A stretch of 64,000 nucleotides of DNA. Source: Roseiarcus sp963696665 (lineage in GTDB: Bacteria; Pseudomonadota; Alphaproteobacteria; Rhizobiales; Beijerinckiaceae). This document shows positions 9,618 through 18,935 of the stretch, piece after piece (within the stretch, counting starts at the first letter, position 1; each line of letters starts with the position of its first letter). The translations under genes were made by a program, and so were the position numbers. A model generated the notes under the pieces. It was given only the letters and a program-made list of their open reading frames with translations, was not told the origin of the DNA and did not search any database. The stretch is taken from positions 372,001 through 436,000 of the forward strand of contig CAVOLE010000004.1 of the NCBI GenBank assembly GCA_963696665.1, read 5' to 3'.

Positions 9618-10727
9618 CTACGCCATCGCCCCACGCGCCGCGACCGGCCACAAGCACTCCACACGGGTTCCTCGAACGCCGACGTACCAGTCGTAGCGAT
9701 CGACGGTTGGGTCGCAATGGCCTGGGACAAGCCAGACTCGGTCGCCGAGGCGCATCGGCTCCGATCCCGGCTCGAGCGCTAGTGTCCCATGCTCGTCGGA
9801 AGCGCCAACATAGGTCGCGCCCGGATGGTTCCAGACCAGCGGCAAGCCGCTGTCGACGGCGACCGCCTTGTGCCCGGCGTCGACCACCGCGACGCCGGGC
9901 CGAGCCGCACTCATCACAGAGCCCAACACGAACAAGGCCTGGCGAAATGGCGGCGCCGGCTGATTGCGACCGTAGTCGGCGTCCATGAAAACATACGAGC
10001 CGACCTGCAGCTCTGTGAAAATGCCGCTTTTGGCTTCGAGCTCGAAAGTCCCCGTGCCAGCCCCGCCGACAATTGGACAATCGAGTCCAACCTTCTTCAA
10101 GTCCTCAATGAGAGCGGCGACCGTGCTGGTCGCTTGCGCAATGCCCGCGCGCCGTTCCACTGTGCTGCGCTTATGCTGCGCGGCGCCATGGTAGGCTTGA
10201 AGGCCGCCAAAGCGAAGATGCCGGCTCGCGGCGATCATTTGAGCCAGCTCGGTGGCTTCGGGGCTCGTGGCCACGCCACAGCGCGCGGACCCAACGTCAA
10301 TCTCAACCAGCGCGGTCAATCGATGTCCGGCCAACTCGGCGGCCGCTTCGAGCAGCCGAACGCCTTCGACGGCGTCAACGCAGACGGCGACCTCGGCGAT
10401 CTGGCTCAGCGCGGCGAGGCGCGCCAACTTCTTCGGCGAGACGACCTCGTTGCTCACCAGAATGTCAGCGACGCCGCCCCAGGCGAGGATTTCGGCTTCA
10501 GCGACCTTCTGAACGCATTGGCCAACGGCGCCGCGGGCGATCTGCATCTTCGCGATGACCGGCGATTTGTGCGTTTTGGCGTGGGGGCGTACCTTCACGC
10601 CCGTCCGCGCGGCAAAGTCAGCCATAAGGTCGAGATTGGCGTGGAAGGCGTCGAGGTCGATAACGAGCGCTGGGGTGTCGATGTCATCGACCGACATGCC
10701 GGGCTCGGCGGGAGGTGGCTGGAGCAT
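9618..10727 (-). CDS. DSD1 / D-threonine-aldolase-like PLP enzyme (alanine racemase N-terminal fold)
   Basis: A 369-residue fold-type III PLP enzyme. DIDTPALVIDLDAF near residues 15-28 and RPHAKTHK at 47-54 (PLP lysine Lys51) are typical of D-threonine aldolase, D-serine dehydratase and 3-hydroxyaspartate aldolase. The C-terminal VPGHCDPTVDRYD provides His, Cys and Asp of the kind that bind the divalent metal. It would cleave or dehydrate a beta-hydroxy amino acid in the cytosol. The ATG at 10727 lies 2 bases after the stop of the GMC dehydrogenase gene, so they are co-transcribed. Which of the named reactions it performs cannot be told. Confidence 0.88.
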   Translation of the reverse strand: MLQPPPAEPGMSVDDIDTPALVIDLDAFHANLDLMADFAARTGVKVRPHAKTHKSPVIAKMQIARGAVGQCVQKVAEAEILAWGGVADILVSNEVVSPKKLARLAALSQIAEVAVCVDAVEGVRLLEAAAELAGHRLTALVEIDVGSARCGVATSPEATELAQMIAASRHLRFGGLQAYHGAAQHKRSTVERRAGIAQATSTVAALIEDLKKVGLDCPIVGGAGTGTFELEAKSGIFTELQVGSYVFMDADYGRNQPAPPFRQALFVLGSVMSAARPGVAVVDAGHKAVAVDSGLPLVWNHPGATYVGASDEHGTLALEPGSEPMRLGDRVWLVPGHCDPTVDRYDWYVGVRGTRVECLWPVAARGAMA

Positions 10728-10729
10728 GG

Positions 10730-12352
10730 CTATGCAGCCGCCCGCGTTGTTCTCGTGAGCTCGCGAAAGTTGTCGCGTATGTAGGTGGAGGCGCGGAGGG
10801 CAAGCGCCGAGATGGTGGGGGTCGGGTTGACCATCCCGCCGGTCGTGAGAACGCTGCCGTCGACAATGAAGAGATTCGGAACGTCCCAGCTTTGCTGCCA
10901 CTTGTTGACGACGGACATCTCTGGACTCGCGCCCATGCGGCACGTTCCGATCATGTGCCAGGCCGGTGTGCGGTACATCCCAGCGGCGTCGCGATAATCG
11001 TTCAGCTTGAACTCAAAGGCGCCTGCCGCGGCGGCGATGTCCTCCAGGCGGTCCAACATGAAATTCATCATGCGCCGGTCGTTCTCGCCCGGCGCATAGA
11101 ACAGCTTGGCGGCAGGAAGTCCGCTTGCGTCGGCGTGTGTGGGATCGAGGATGATCCGGTTGTTCGGGTTGGGCAGGTCGTCGCCAATCGCAAACACACC
11201 GATCATGTGGCCAAAGTGCTTCTCGAACCACGTGTGATGGCCGCGTCCCCAAGGCGCCTTCGTGTCGGAGATCCAGCCGGATGCCGCCTCGCCGGCGGCG
11301 GCCGCTCCCGTCAGGCAGTTGAACTGGAAGCCATTGACGAAGCCGCGGCTCACATCGGTTTCGGCGAACTGGCGGCTGATCAGCGACGCCACATAACCCA
11401 TGTGGCTTTCGATCGGTTCGTCGACCCACATTTCGAGAGCCACGAGCGTATGGTGCAGGAGATTGCGCCCGACCTGATCGGAGCTGTTGGCGAGATTGTC
11501 CGACGCCAGCAACAAACGGGGCGTACCGACGCCGTTTGCGGCCACGACCACGATCCGGGCGGCCTGAAAAGCCGTCTCGTTGGTGTTGCGATCGACGTAG
11601 ATGGCGCCCGCTGCGCGTCCGTCCTGTCCCTTTTCAATCCTTGTGACCCGGGCGTAGGGGCGCAGCGTCGCGCCGGCCCTAAGCGCTTTGGGCCAGACCG
11701 ACAGCGAAAACTTGCTCATCGACCCGCGCGGACAGCCGTTGCAAATTCCGCAACCGTTGCAGCCGGGCCGTCCGTCGTAATTCTCAGAAATCACGGCGGC
11801 TTCCGCCGGCCACCAGTGCCAGCCGAGACGATCGAAGCTCGCAGCCAACCGTTCGGCGGCCTTGGTGAACGGCAGGGGCCCGGTCGGACACGGCTCGCGC
11901 CGCGGCATCGCAGGATCGCCCGCAAGACCGCTCGTCCCGATCAGGCGATCCGCCTGCTCATAGAACGGCGCAAGGTCCTCATAGGCGATTGGCCAGTTCG
12001 GCTGCAGGCCGTGCTCGTCGCCCTTGCGGAAATCGGACGGCCGGTATCGAGGCCAGATGGCGCCATAAACATTGGTCGAGCCGCCGACGCCGTTCCACAT
12101 CAGCACCTGTGAAGAGTTGGTCTCAACAGGATAATCATCCGGGTGGCGGCGCTTGTTGACGTCTGGGCTCCAATTCGTCTTGCGCTGCCAAGTCCAGTCG
12201 GAGCTGTAGTGGGGATGATCGCTTGGCTCGACCCAGCCGCCCTGTTCGAGGCAGACGACGTCGAGGCCCGCTTCCGCGAGCACCACGGCGGCCAGCGCGC
12301 CAGTCGCTCCCGCGCCGATGATCAGAACGTCGCATTCGTCATGGCTTTTCAT
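10730..12352 (-). CDS. GMC family oxidoreductase (large, FAD subunit)
   Basis: A 540-residue flavoprotein. The FAD-binding VLIIGAGATG is near residues 10-19, and the C-terminal half has AWHMIGTCRMG and the closing VDGSVLTTGGMVNPTPT of glucose-methanol-choline enzymes. The ATG at 12352 overlaps the upstream stop as ATGA, so I prefer it to an upstream in-frame ATG at 12367. Four cysteines spaced C-x2-C-x2-C-x2-C lie at 198-207 (GCNGCGICNGC), as in some membrane-linked GMC dehydrogenases that carry an Fe-S cluster; the cluster is inference. With the small subunit encoded just before it, this is a gluconate-2-dehydrogenase-like alcohol or sugar dehydrogenase. Confidence 0.92.
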   Translation of the reverse strand: MKSHDECDVLIIGAGATGALAAVVLAEAGLDVVCLEQGGWVEPSDHPHYSSDWTWQRKTNWSPDVNKRRHPDDYPVETNSSQVLMWNGVGGSTNVYGAIWPRYRPSDFRKGDEHGLQPNWPIAYEDLAPFYEQADRLIGTSGLAGDPAMPRREPCPTGPLPFTKAAERLAASFDRLGWHWWPAEAAVISENYDGRPGCNGCGICNGCPRGSMSKFSLSVWPKALRAGATLRPYARVTRIEKGQDGRAAGAIYVDRNTNETAFQAARIVVVAANGVGTPRLLLASDNLANSSDQVGRNLLHHTLVALEMWVDEPIESHMGYVASLISRQFAETDVSRGFVNGFQFNCLTGAAAAGEAASGWISDTKAPWGRGHHTWFEKHFGHMIGVFAIGDDLPNPNNRIILDPTHADASGLPAAKLFYAPGENDRRMMNFMLDRLEDIAAAAGAFEFKLNDYRDAAGMYRTPAWHMIGTCRMGASPEMSVVNKWQQSWDVPNLFIVDGSVLTTGGMVNPTPTISALALRASTYIRDNFRELTRTTRAAA

Positions 12353-12906
12353 CGATCCAGGCCCCAATGCAGGGTTCGATTGCTCTTAAGGTCGAGTTTG
12401 GAGGTATCGACTGGCCGTACCTGCTCGGTCGGCGTATAGCGGCCTCGTCCGTGGCGAGGCGTGTGACGCTCGGGGTCGAACCGCGGGAGCGGGTAACCCT
12501 TCACGTGCGGGCGCAGCTCGTAGCGATGCCCCTTCGCGTTGATCACTTCCGCCACGAATGGATTCTCGTAATAGGCGACATAGGCGGCGTCGCGCAGCCA
12601 GCCGAACAGCTCCGGTTCGCGTTGCTCGAAGTTCTTGACCACCTCGACGCGAGCCGTTTCATCGAGCCCATCGAAAGGCCCGCCCGCAGCAAGCAAAGCC
12701 GACATAAGCTTCGGAAACGCCGCCTTGCCGTGCTCCTCAAGAAGCCTGATGGCGACAAAGGCTTGCACCCCGACGGCGCGCGCCGAGGGCCATGATTCAT
12801 CGCCGGGCAGCAAAACCTCGATGAGATCGGCCAGCAAAGCGCAGCTTGCCGCTGGCGTAATTCCATCGGCGACATCTGGCGTGGTCTGGAGCTCGGACCC
12901 CATCAC
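12349..12906 (-). CDS. Gluconate 2-dehydrogenase subunit 3 family protein
   Basis: A 185-residue small subunit that partners GMC dehydrogenases. ALLADLIEVLLPGDESWPSA at about 24-43 and the later region with YYENPFVAEVINAKGHRYEL and PLPRFDP are typical. In characterised relatives this subunit helps maturation and export of the flavoprotein; here no Tat signal is evident in the first residues. Its stop overlaps the start of the large subunit by 4 bases (ATGA), which implies translational coupling. Two adjacent ATGs make the start uncertain by one residue. Confidence 0.85.
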   Translation of the reverse strand: MMGSELQTTPDVADGITPAASCALLADLIEVLLPGDESWPSARAVGVQAFVAIRLLEEHGKAAFPKLMSALLAAGGPFDGLDETARVEVVKNFEQREPELFGWLRDAAYVAYYENPFVAEVINAKGHRYELRPHVKGYPLPRFDPERHTPRHGRGRYTPTEQVRPVDTSKLDLKSNRTLHWGLDR

Positions 12907-12916
12907 TCGCTCCTTC

Positions 12917-13102
12917 TCAATGCGTCCGGGTCATCGAGATCATCTTGACCTCGGTCATCGCCTCGAGGGTGAAACGGCCGCCGAGCCGACCGACGCCGCT
13001 CTTCGTTCTGACGCCGCCGCCGAACGGCAGGTGGATCTCCCAGTACGTACTGCCCTCATTGATATTGACGAAGTTGCGCAGCTGTTCGATCGCGTCAGAC
13101 AT
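12917..13102 (-). pseudogene. C-terminal stub of an aldehyde dehydrogenase
   Basis: About 61 codons that match only the extreme C-terminus of aldehyde dehydrogenases: NINEGSTYWEIHLPFGG, then KSGVGRLGGRFTLEAMTEVK, the oligomerisation and end region. The catalytic Cys, Glu and NAD-binding parts are absent. It begins either at the ATG at 13102 or at a GTG at 13117 that overlaps the amidohydrolase stop (GTGA). It keeps an open frame and operon-like spacing, so it could still be translated, but as an enzyme it cannot work. The likely origin is an internal deletion of a complete gene that once sat in this operon. Confidence 0.75.
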
Positions 13103-13113
13103 ATGAATTTGCC

Positions 13114-14343
13114 TCACGCCCTTCCGGCTTCAGCCGGCGGCCACCATTCCCCGCCAATTACAGCGCCTCGGGCGAAGATACGCCTCGGCGCCTTCACGAC
13201 CTTGCCTCGCACATCCTCCAGGGAAAACTCTCCCTCTTCGATAGAGAGGACGCTGGCGTCGCCGGCGGCTCCCGGCTTGAGCACGCCAAGGTCCGGCCGC
13301 CCCAACGCTTGGGCTGGCTTTATGGTGGACGCTGCGACGACCTCGGCAAGGGGCATCCCGAGCGTCAGGAACTTCGACATGGTCGTGACCTGGTCGTAAG
13401 CCGGTCCGTCGATGCAAAGCGCATGGACGTCGGACGAAATCGTATCAGGGGGAAATCCCTCGTCCATCATCGCTCTTGCTGTCTCCCAGCCGAACGAGCC
13501 CATGCCATGGCCGATGTCGAACAGCACGCCTCGCTCGCGCGCCCTCAGAACGGCCGGCTTGACCTTGCCCTTGCCGTCCACGGGCGCGTTCGGAAACGGA
13601 CGATAGCAATGCGTGAGCACGTCACCGGGGCGCAGACGCTCCACAACGGCCTCGTAGGAAGGCGGCGGTTCGTCGATATGGACCATCATGGGCAACCCAG
13701 TTTGATCGGCGACCTGTTCGGCGACGTCGAGGGGAACGATGCCCGCGGCGCCGCTGGCCGTGCGTCCAATCCTGACTTTGATGCCGACGATAAGATCCCG
13801 ATTGCTTTCGACGACGTCCAGGCAGTCGCGGGCCGCAAGCAGCCGGATGTCGTGCCCCTCGCCGACCATCACGCGATTGGAGAAGCCGTAGATTCCGGCG
13901 AAGGACACATGCAGATAGGGGAGGATTCGAACGCGGCTAGGTTCAATCACATGCTTGCGGAATCCGGCGAAATTGCCGGGGCCCGCGCTTCCCGTGTCGA
14001 CGCATGTCGTGACCGCGCTCTTGCGCGCGTACATCTCCGCGTCGACGCCAAGCGACGTGCCTCCCCAGTAGACATGTGTATGCAGATCGATCAGGCCGGG
14101 CGTGACGATGAGGCCGGACACATCCTTGATTACCGCTCCGTCCGCCTCGAGGCGATCAGCGATCGCGGCCACTTTCCCGTTCGAAAAGCCGACATCGGCG
14201 ACGCGATCGATCCCTTGCGCCGGATCGATCACCCGACCGTTGCGCAAAACGAGATCGAACCGAAGCGGCGAGCGGCGATCCGTCGCCGACCGTCGATCGG
14301 ACTCATTGACCTGCATCGAATCGCTCAGTTCGTCCTCCATCAT
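13114..14343 (-). CDS. Amidohydrolase/deacetylase family metallohydrolase
   Basis: A 409-residue TIM-barrel hydrolase of the dihydroorotase-like group. The metal site is readable: His88 and His90 (DLHTH), Lys189 likely carboxylated (GIKVR), His222 (MVHID), His245 (LTHCY) and Asp305 (SSDVHA). Relatives remove acyl groups from amino acids or hydroxy acids; the substrate is not known. The gene lies 8 bases after the ABC ATPase and just before the ALDH stub and GMC genes, so it probably acts on the imported compound. The N-terminal 25 residues are polar and not conserved, and the true start may be slightly downstream. Confidence 0.88.
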   Translation of the reverse strand: MMEDELSDSMQVNESDRRSATDRRSPLRFDLVLRNGRVIDPAQGIDRVADVGFSNGKVAAIADRLEADGAVIKDVSGLIVTPGLIDLHTHVYWGGTSLGVDAEMYARKSAVTTCVDTGSAGPGNFAGFRKHVIEPSRVRILPYLHVSFAGIYGFSNRVMVGEGHDIRLLAARDCLDVVESNRDLIVGIKVRIGRTASGAAGIVPLDVAEQVADQTGLPMMVHIDEPPPSYEAVVERLRPGDVLTHCYRPFPNAPVDGKGKVKPAVLRARERGVLFDIGHGMGSFGWETARAMMDEGFPPDTISSDVHALCIDGPAYDQVTTMSKFLTLGMPLAEVVAASTIKPAQALGRPDLGVLKPGAAGDASVLSIEEGEFSLEDVRGKVVKAPRRIFARGAVIGGEWWPPAEAGRA

Positions 14344-14350
14344 TTGCCGC

Positions 14351-15379
14351 TCAGGCGTCGAGCCGAGCGCCGCTCTCTCGATCGAAAATATGGATCGCCT
14401 GCCGGGGCGCGGCTAGCGTCACCGCGCCTCCCGGAGCGAGGCCGTCGCAATCGGCGGAGGTCGCCTTCACCAGCTGGTCGGCGACTTGCACGTCGAGATA
14501 ATACAGGGGGCCCGCGGGCTCGATGAGCGCAAGCTCGCCCTTTAGGGTCAAGTCTGAGGCGCTGACACGATCCGCAGGCTTTGGCGCCAGATCGTGCGGC
14601 CGAACTCCGATTATACGCGCGTTGCCCCAACCGCCAGGAACCTTGGCGCCGGACAGAAAATTCATCTGCGGCGACCCGAGAAAGCCCGCGACAAAGAGGT
14701 TGGTCGGTTGACGATAGATGGTCATCGGCTCAGCGAATTGCTGGACAACGCCGCTGCTCATGACCGCGATCCGGTCAGACAGCACCATCGCCTCTTCCTG
14801 ATCGTGCGTGACGAAGATGACCGTCGTCTTGAGTTCCCGCTGAAGACGTTTGATCTCCGTGCGCGTCTTGATTCTCAAGCTCGCGTCAAGGTTGGAGAGC
14901 GGCTCATCCATCAGGAGAGCCGCGGGATTGCGCACAATTGCCCGGCCGACCGCGACGCGCTGGCGCTGTCCTCCGGACAGATCCGCAGGCGCGCGCTCGA
15001 GCAAAGCTTCGAGGCCCAAGAGGCGCGCGACCCAGGCGACCTGCTTGGTGGCGACCTCCTCGGAAACCTTCTGCTGACGCAGCGGGAATGCAAGATTGTC
15101 GCGAACGGACATATGCGGGTAGAGGGCATAGTCCTGAAACACCAGCGCGATGTTGCGATCGCGGGGCGACATGCGGCTGACGTCCCGGTCGCCAAACAAT
15201 ATCCGCCCTCCGGTAATCTCCTCGAGGCCGCAGATGCAGTAGAGGAGAGTGCTTTTGCCGCAGCCGGACGGCCCCAGGAAGGAAACGAATTCTCCATCCT
15301 TGATGTCGAGATCGAGGCCCTGCAGAACCGGAACCGTTCCGTAATTCTTCGAGACCGCCTCGATTCTGATTGATGTCAT
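14351..15379 (-). CDS. Carbohydrate-type ABC transporter ATP-binding protein (MalK/UgpC-like)
   Basis: A 342-residue ATPase. Walker A GPSGCGKST is at 36-44, the Q-loop Gln at 82, LSGGQRQR at 134-141, Walker B LLMDEP at 155-160 and the H-loop VTHDQEEA near 190. A C-terminal regulatory domain with the TOBE-like GVRPHDL follows. It powers the neighbouring two-permease importer, and its start lies about 20 bases after the second permease. The C-terminal extension places it with the sugar/polyol/polyamine class rather than the amino-acid class. Confidence 0.93.
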   Translation of the reverse strand: MTSIRIEAVSKNYGTVPVLQGLDLDIKDGEFVSFLGPSGCGKSTLLYCICGLEEITGGRILFGDRDVSRMSPRDRNIALVFQDYALYPHMSVRDNLAFPLRQQKVSEEVATKQVAWVARLLGLEALLERAPADLSGGQRQRVAVGRAIVRNPAALLMDEPLSNLDASLRIKTRTEIKRLQRELKTTVIFVTHDQEEAMVLSDRIAVMSSGVVQQFAEPMTIYRQPTNLFVAGFLGSPQMNFLSGAKVPGGWGNARIIGVRPHDLAPKPADRVSASDLTLKGELALIEPAGPLYYLDVQVADQLVKATSADCDGLAPGGAVTLAAPRQAIHIFDRESGARLDA

Positions 15380-15399
15380 CGGCTTGCTCTCTCGCCGCC

Positions 15400-16318
15400 T
15401 CAGCCTTTGACAGCGCCAGACAAGGCGCCTTGAACGAGATAGCGCTGAAAGAAAAACGCCACCAACACCGGGGGCAGAATTGAAAGCACGCTGGCCGCAA
15501 ACATGGGGCCGTATTCATAGAATTGCGCCTGGCTCAGAAACCCGGAAATGACGACAGGAATGGTCTGCGCCCTGGGCGTCGAGGTCAGGATCAGGGCGAA
15601 CAGGAACTCGTTCCAGCTCGCAAGGAAACAGAAGATCGCCGCCGCTACGATCCCCGGTCGGACCACCGGTATGAGCACCGCCCACATCATCTTCAGCCGG
15701 GAGCAGCCGTCGATCAGCGCGGCGCGATCGAGACTCTGTCGGCACGCCCTCGAAATAGCTCTTCATCATCCATGCGCTCAGCGGCGCGAGAAAAGAGCAA
15801 TAGGCGATAATCAACCCGACACGCGTGTCGATAAGACCGAGGCCGCGATAGGCGATGAAAAACGGAAGGACGAGCGTCAGCGGAGGCGTCATTCGCGTAA
15901 GCAACAACGCCCAAAGACTGGCGCCAAAAAAGCGCTTCTTCGCGTTACGGGCGAACGCATATCCGGCAAAAGTGCCGAGGGCGACGCATATGACCGCAAC
16001 GGCCGCGCCGACGACGAAGCTGTTCAGGAGCGCAAGCGGCACCCGCTCCGCCTGGACGCTCGTCGAGAAGTGACTTCCGACGCGCGGCATCAACACCGTC
16101 TGAAAATTCTGCACCGTGACGCCGCTCGGAACCAGACTCGGCGGCGTGCGGATCAAGTCGCTTGCCGGCGTGAAACTCATCAGGAACAAGGCAAGCACGG
16201 GTAAGGCGGACCAGAGCAGCAACAATGCCGCGATCAGAAAGAGGCCACAGCGGGAGAGCGCCGTAGCCGCTGGCTGCGGCAACGAAACCCTCGCCTTGAC
16301 TGGCGGCAGCGCCGCCAT
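15400..16318 (-). pseudogene. Carbohydrate ABC transporter permease 2 (MalG-like), frameshifted
   Basis: An inner-membrane permease with about six helices. The coupling (EAA) loop is split by a one-base insertion: the frame is intact to EGVPTE (codon ending at 15734), then an extra base at about 15733 must be skipped to continue LDRAALIDGC and on to SWNEFLFALIL and the end at 15400. With the base removed the gene is complete and normal in length. I place the start at the ATG at 16318. No stop separates it from the preceding permease in the same frame, so the two may be made as one chain or an upstream indel hides the first stop. Confidence 0.8.
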
Positions 16319-16320
16319 TC

Positions 16321-17314
16321 TCAAGCGCGGCCGCGCCGCGCTGTCGCCCGGGTTACGGAGGGCGGCGTCGAGGGAGAGAGTTGGGTCCGGAGCCGGCGAT
16401 CGACCATTGCGAGGCTTCAGCAATGCAAAATAGACAATCGCCAGAGAAAAGCTCGCTGCTGTCAAACAGTAAAGAATCGCCGCCCCTTCGCCAAACCGCA
16501 GGAACTGGAACGACGTCACGTAGCCGAGCCAGGAAAACACGGTCGTAGCGACGCCGGGACCGCCCCGCGTCATGATCCACAGGATGTCAAACGCCATGAG
16601 GGAGTTGATCGTCGCAATGATCGAAATAAACAGGAGATTGGGCTTGAGCCACGGCAGCGTGATCGCAAAGAACCGCGCGATCGGCCCGGCGCCGTCCAGC
16701 ATCGCGGCCTTGTGCAGGTTTGACGGCATGGATTGCAAGCCGGCCAGCAGCATGAGAGCGGTCAACGGGGCCTGGCTCCAGACATGGGTCAGGGCCACCA
16801 AGTTAAGAGCGCGAAACCCGTCGCCGAGCCATGGAAGGGCGAAGCGGCCCAACCCCAAATCATTCATAAGGCCGGTGAGAGCCCCATAATCGCCCGCATA
16901 AATGAAAGACCAGAGAACACCGACGGAGACCGGCGCCATCGCCCAAGGAACCAGAACGATGCTCCGTAAAACCCCTCGCCCCTTGAACCGCATGTTGAGA
17001 ACGAGCGCCATCGCCATCCCGAGAAGCGTCGTCCCGACCAAGGAGAACGCGGCAAAATAGACGGTCCTCCCGAACGCGGCCCAGAATTCCGAGATTGCGA
17101 GGATCGCCGAATAATTACCCAGCCCGACGAAGATCCACTTCTTGGTGATCGGGTTTGTGCGGTTGAGGCTTAGATAGAAGCTGTAGAGGAGCGGCGCTCC
17201 CACGACGGCCGCAACCAAAGCCAGGGTCGGTGCGACAGCCCAGTAAGCAAAAGCCGGCGTCCGCCCGACGCGCGCCGGTCGCTCGCGATGTTGGAGGCCG
17301 CGCGAGAGCTCCAT
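16321..17314 (-). CDS. Carbohydrate ABC transporter permease 1 (MalF-like)
   Basis: A six-helix permease with the EAA loop reading NLHKAAMLDGAGPIARFFAITLPWLKP and an AYWAVAPTLALV first helix. It pairs with permease 2 and the MalK-like ATPase for sugar or polyol-type uptake. The ATG at 17314 is one possible start; a GTG at 17362 in frame is another. The frame runs past the expected end (after ALLKPR) into permease 2 without a stop. In the +1 frame a TGA lies at 16323-16321, two bases before the ATG of permease 2, which fits a normal gene boundary hidden by an indel. True fusion remains possible. Confidence 0.8.
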
Positions 17315-17395
17315 CTCCCCTCGGCGCCCCTCTCGCGAGCTCAACGTCAATAACGTGGTCACGACATGTCTGGCCTTGGTGCTCGGGTCCGGCTG

Positions 17396-18698
17396 CTATT
17401 GATATTGCTTTTTCAGATCCGCGACCTTCTCGCTCAACGCGTCAGCCAGCTCTTCTGTCGAGCCCGACCCGCGGATGTAATCCTGCACGCGCTGCATCAT
17501 GAAGAGGTCCCATTCCGGGAACCAAATGTTCTTGGCGACCTTGCGGGCGGTGGCGAGCTCAAGCTGCTTCTGGCTGATCGCGGTGTCACGCCATTGGGAG
17601 AAACTCTTCACGATCTCCGGATCGGCCATGACTTCCTTGTATCCGGAGCCAAGGCCAAACTCGAGCGCCCACCGCTTGATGACGTGATACTGTCCGTCCT
17701 TCGCCTTGCCGCCGAAAAAGCGCACAAGATTCCAGGCGCGATCGACGTCGACGGGCTGCTTGCCCATCATGTAGACCGCTGTCCAGGCGAAGGTGGAATG
17801 AGTTCTTGCCTGGCATCAGCGCGTTCTTGACCCTGCCAGCGGCCTTCGACAGCTTTGGGTCGTTGGCGACCTTCTGATCGTAGTCGTGCAGGATCATGAA
17901 GGTGTGTCGACCAGTCGCGTAGCTTGGAACACCCTCGGCGGGCAGCGTCATGATGTCGGCCGTCACCAGCTGCTCTTTGTATAAGGTCCGGTGAGCCTCC
18001 AGAACTTTCTTGAAAGCTTCGTCGGGGACGAGGTCGAACGCCTCGTTGAAAACGGAAGCGCCCTCGGCGTACCAGCAGGAGAAAATGCTCCACGACAGCT
18101 CAGGCCACTTCTGGCCCCAGGCGCTGTTGTAAGGCGCGTCGGAGACGCCGTCCTTTTTCAGCTTGCGGCAGGCGTCGACGAGCGAATCCCAACTATCCGG
18201 CGGCTGAAGCCCTGCCTTCTGCAGATGCTCCTCGTTGTAGATGAAAGCGTTGTGTCCAGCGTAATAGGGAAGCCCCGCAAGCTTTCCGTTCGGCAGCGAC
18301 ATCGACTGCACGCTCACGGGGAACAGTCCGGCCTTGATAGCGTCGACGTCCGGCAATCCTTCGAGGTCCCGGGCCCAGTCCGCGGCGTTCCAGCGCGCGA
18401 TATGGTCCTCCTCGGAATACATCATGTCGACGTGCTGGCCGCCGGTCAGCTTCGTTTCGACGACCGGATGGTAATCGCCCGACACCAGCTCGTAAGTGAC
18501 ATTCTCGTCGTAAAGTTTCTTGAACGTCGCGACGTTCTGCTCGACGATTTCCGGATGGTACTGCCACCCGATGAACGTCAACGGCGTTGAAGGCGCGGCA
18601 ATAGCTCGATGGCCCGCGAGCCCAGAAGCTGAGAGCGCCGCCGCGCCCTGCAAGACCCGACGTCGCGAAAGCAAATATTGGTGAAGGGGTGACGTCAT
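17396..18698 (-). pseudogene. Extracellular solute-binding protein family 1 (sugar-type), frameshifted
   Basis: An about 434-residue periplasmic binding protein. The N-terminus has a twin-arginine-like signal (SRRRVLQGAAAL). TFIGWQYHPEIVEQN begins the mature part, and the second frame ends with WFPEWDLFMMQRVQDYI. One extra base in an A-run (plus strand 17797-17798) splits the gene: before it the frame reads to MPGKNS, after it FAWTAVYMMGKQ. The total length is a multiple of three plus one, as expected for a single insertion. It is the first gene of the importer operon and sits downstream of the RpiR regulator. The ligand is unknown; the RpiR regulator hints at a sugar or aminosugar derivative. 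Confidence 0.85.
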
Positions 18699-18882
18699 CT
18701 TGGGACTCCCCGATTACTCGTCCAGCTTTACACTTCACGGCGGTGAATGAGTTGCGATTTAAAAGGTCATCGCTCCGCCACGCAAAAGATGAGCCGACCC
18801 GAACCTTCTTGGCAAGGCATTTTTTCATTTCTCGATCATCAGTAAACGCAAATCGACCCTGTTTTGCCGAGATCTTCAGCAG

Positions 18883-18902
18883 CTGATCCATATTATGATC
18901 AG
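18883..18902. promoter_or_regulatory. Inverted repeat, candidate RpiR operator
   Basis: CTGATC and GATCAG form perfect 6-base arms around an 8-base AT-rich spacer. The site lies in the 237-base gap between the RpiR regulator gene and the binding-protein gene that opens the catabolic operon. The surrounding sequence is AT-rich compared with the coding DNA. Position and symmetry suit an operator for the adjacent regulator, but no promoter elements were assigned with certainty. Confidence 0.35.
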
Positions 18903-18935
18903 AAAAACAAAAAATTTGTGCAGCCCGCGGGTATC

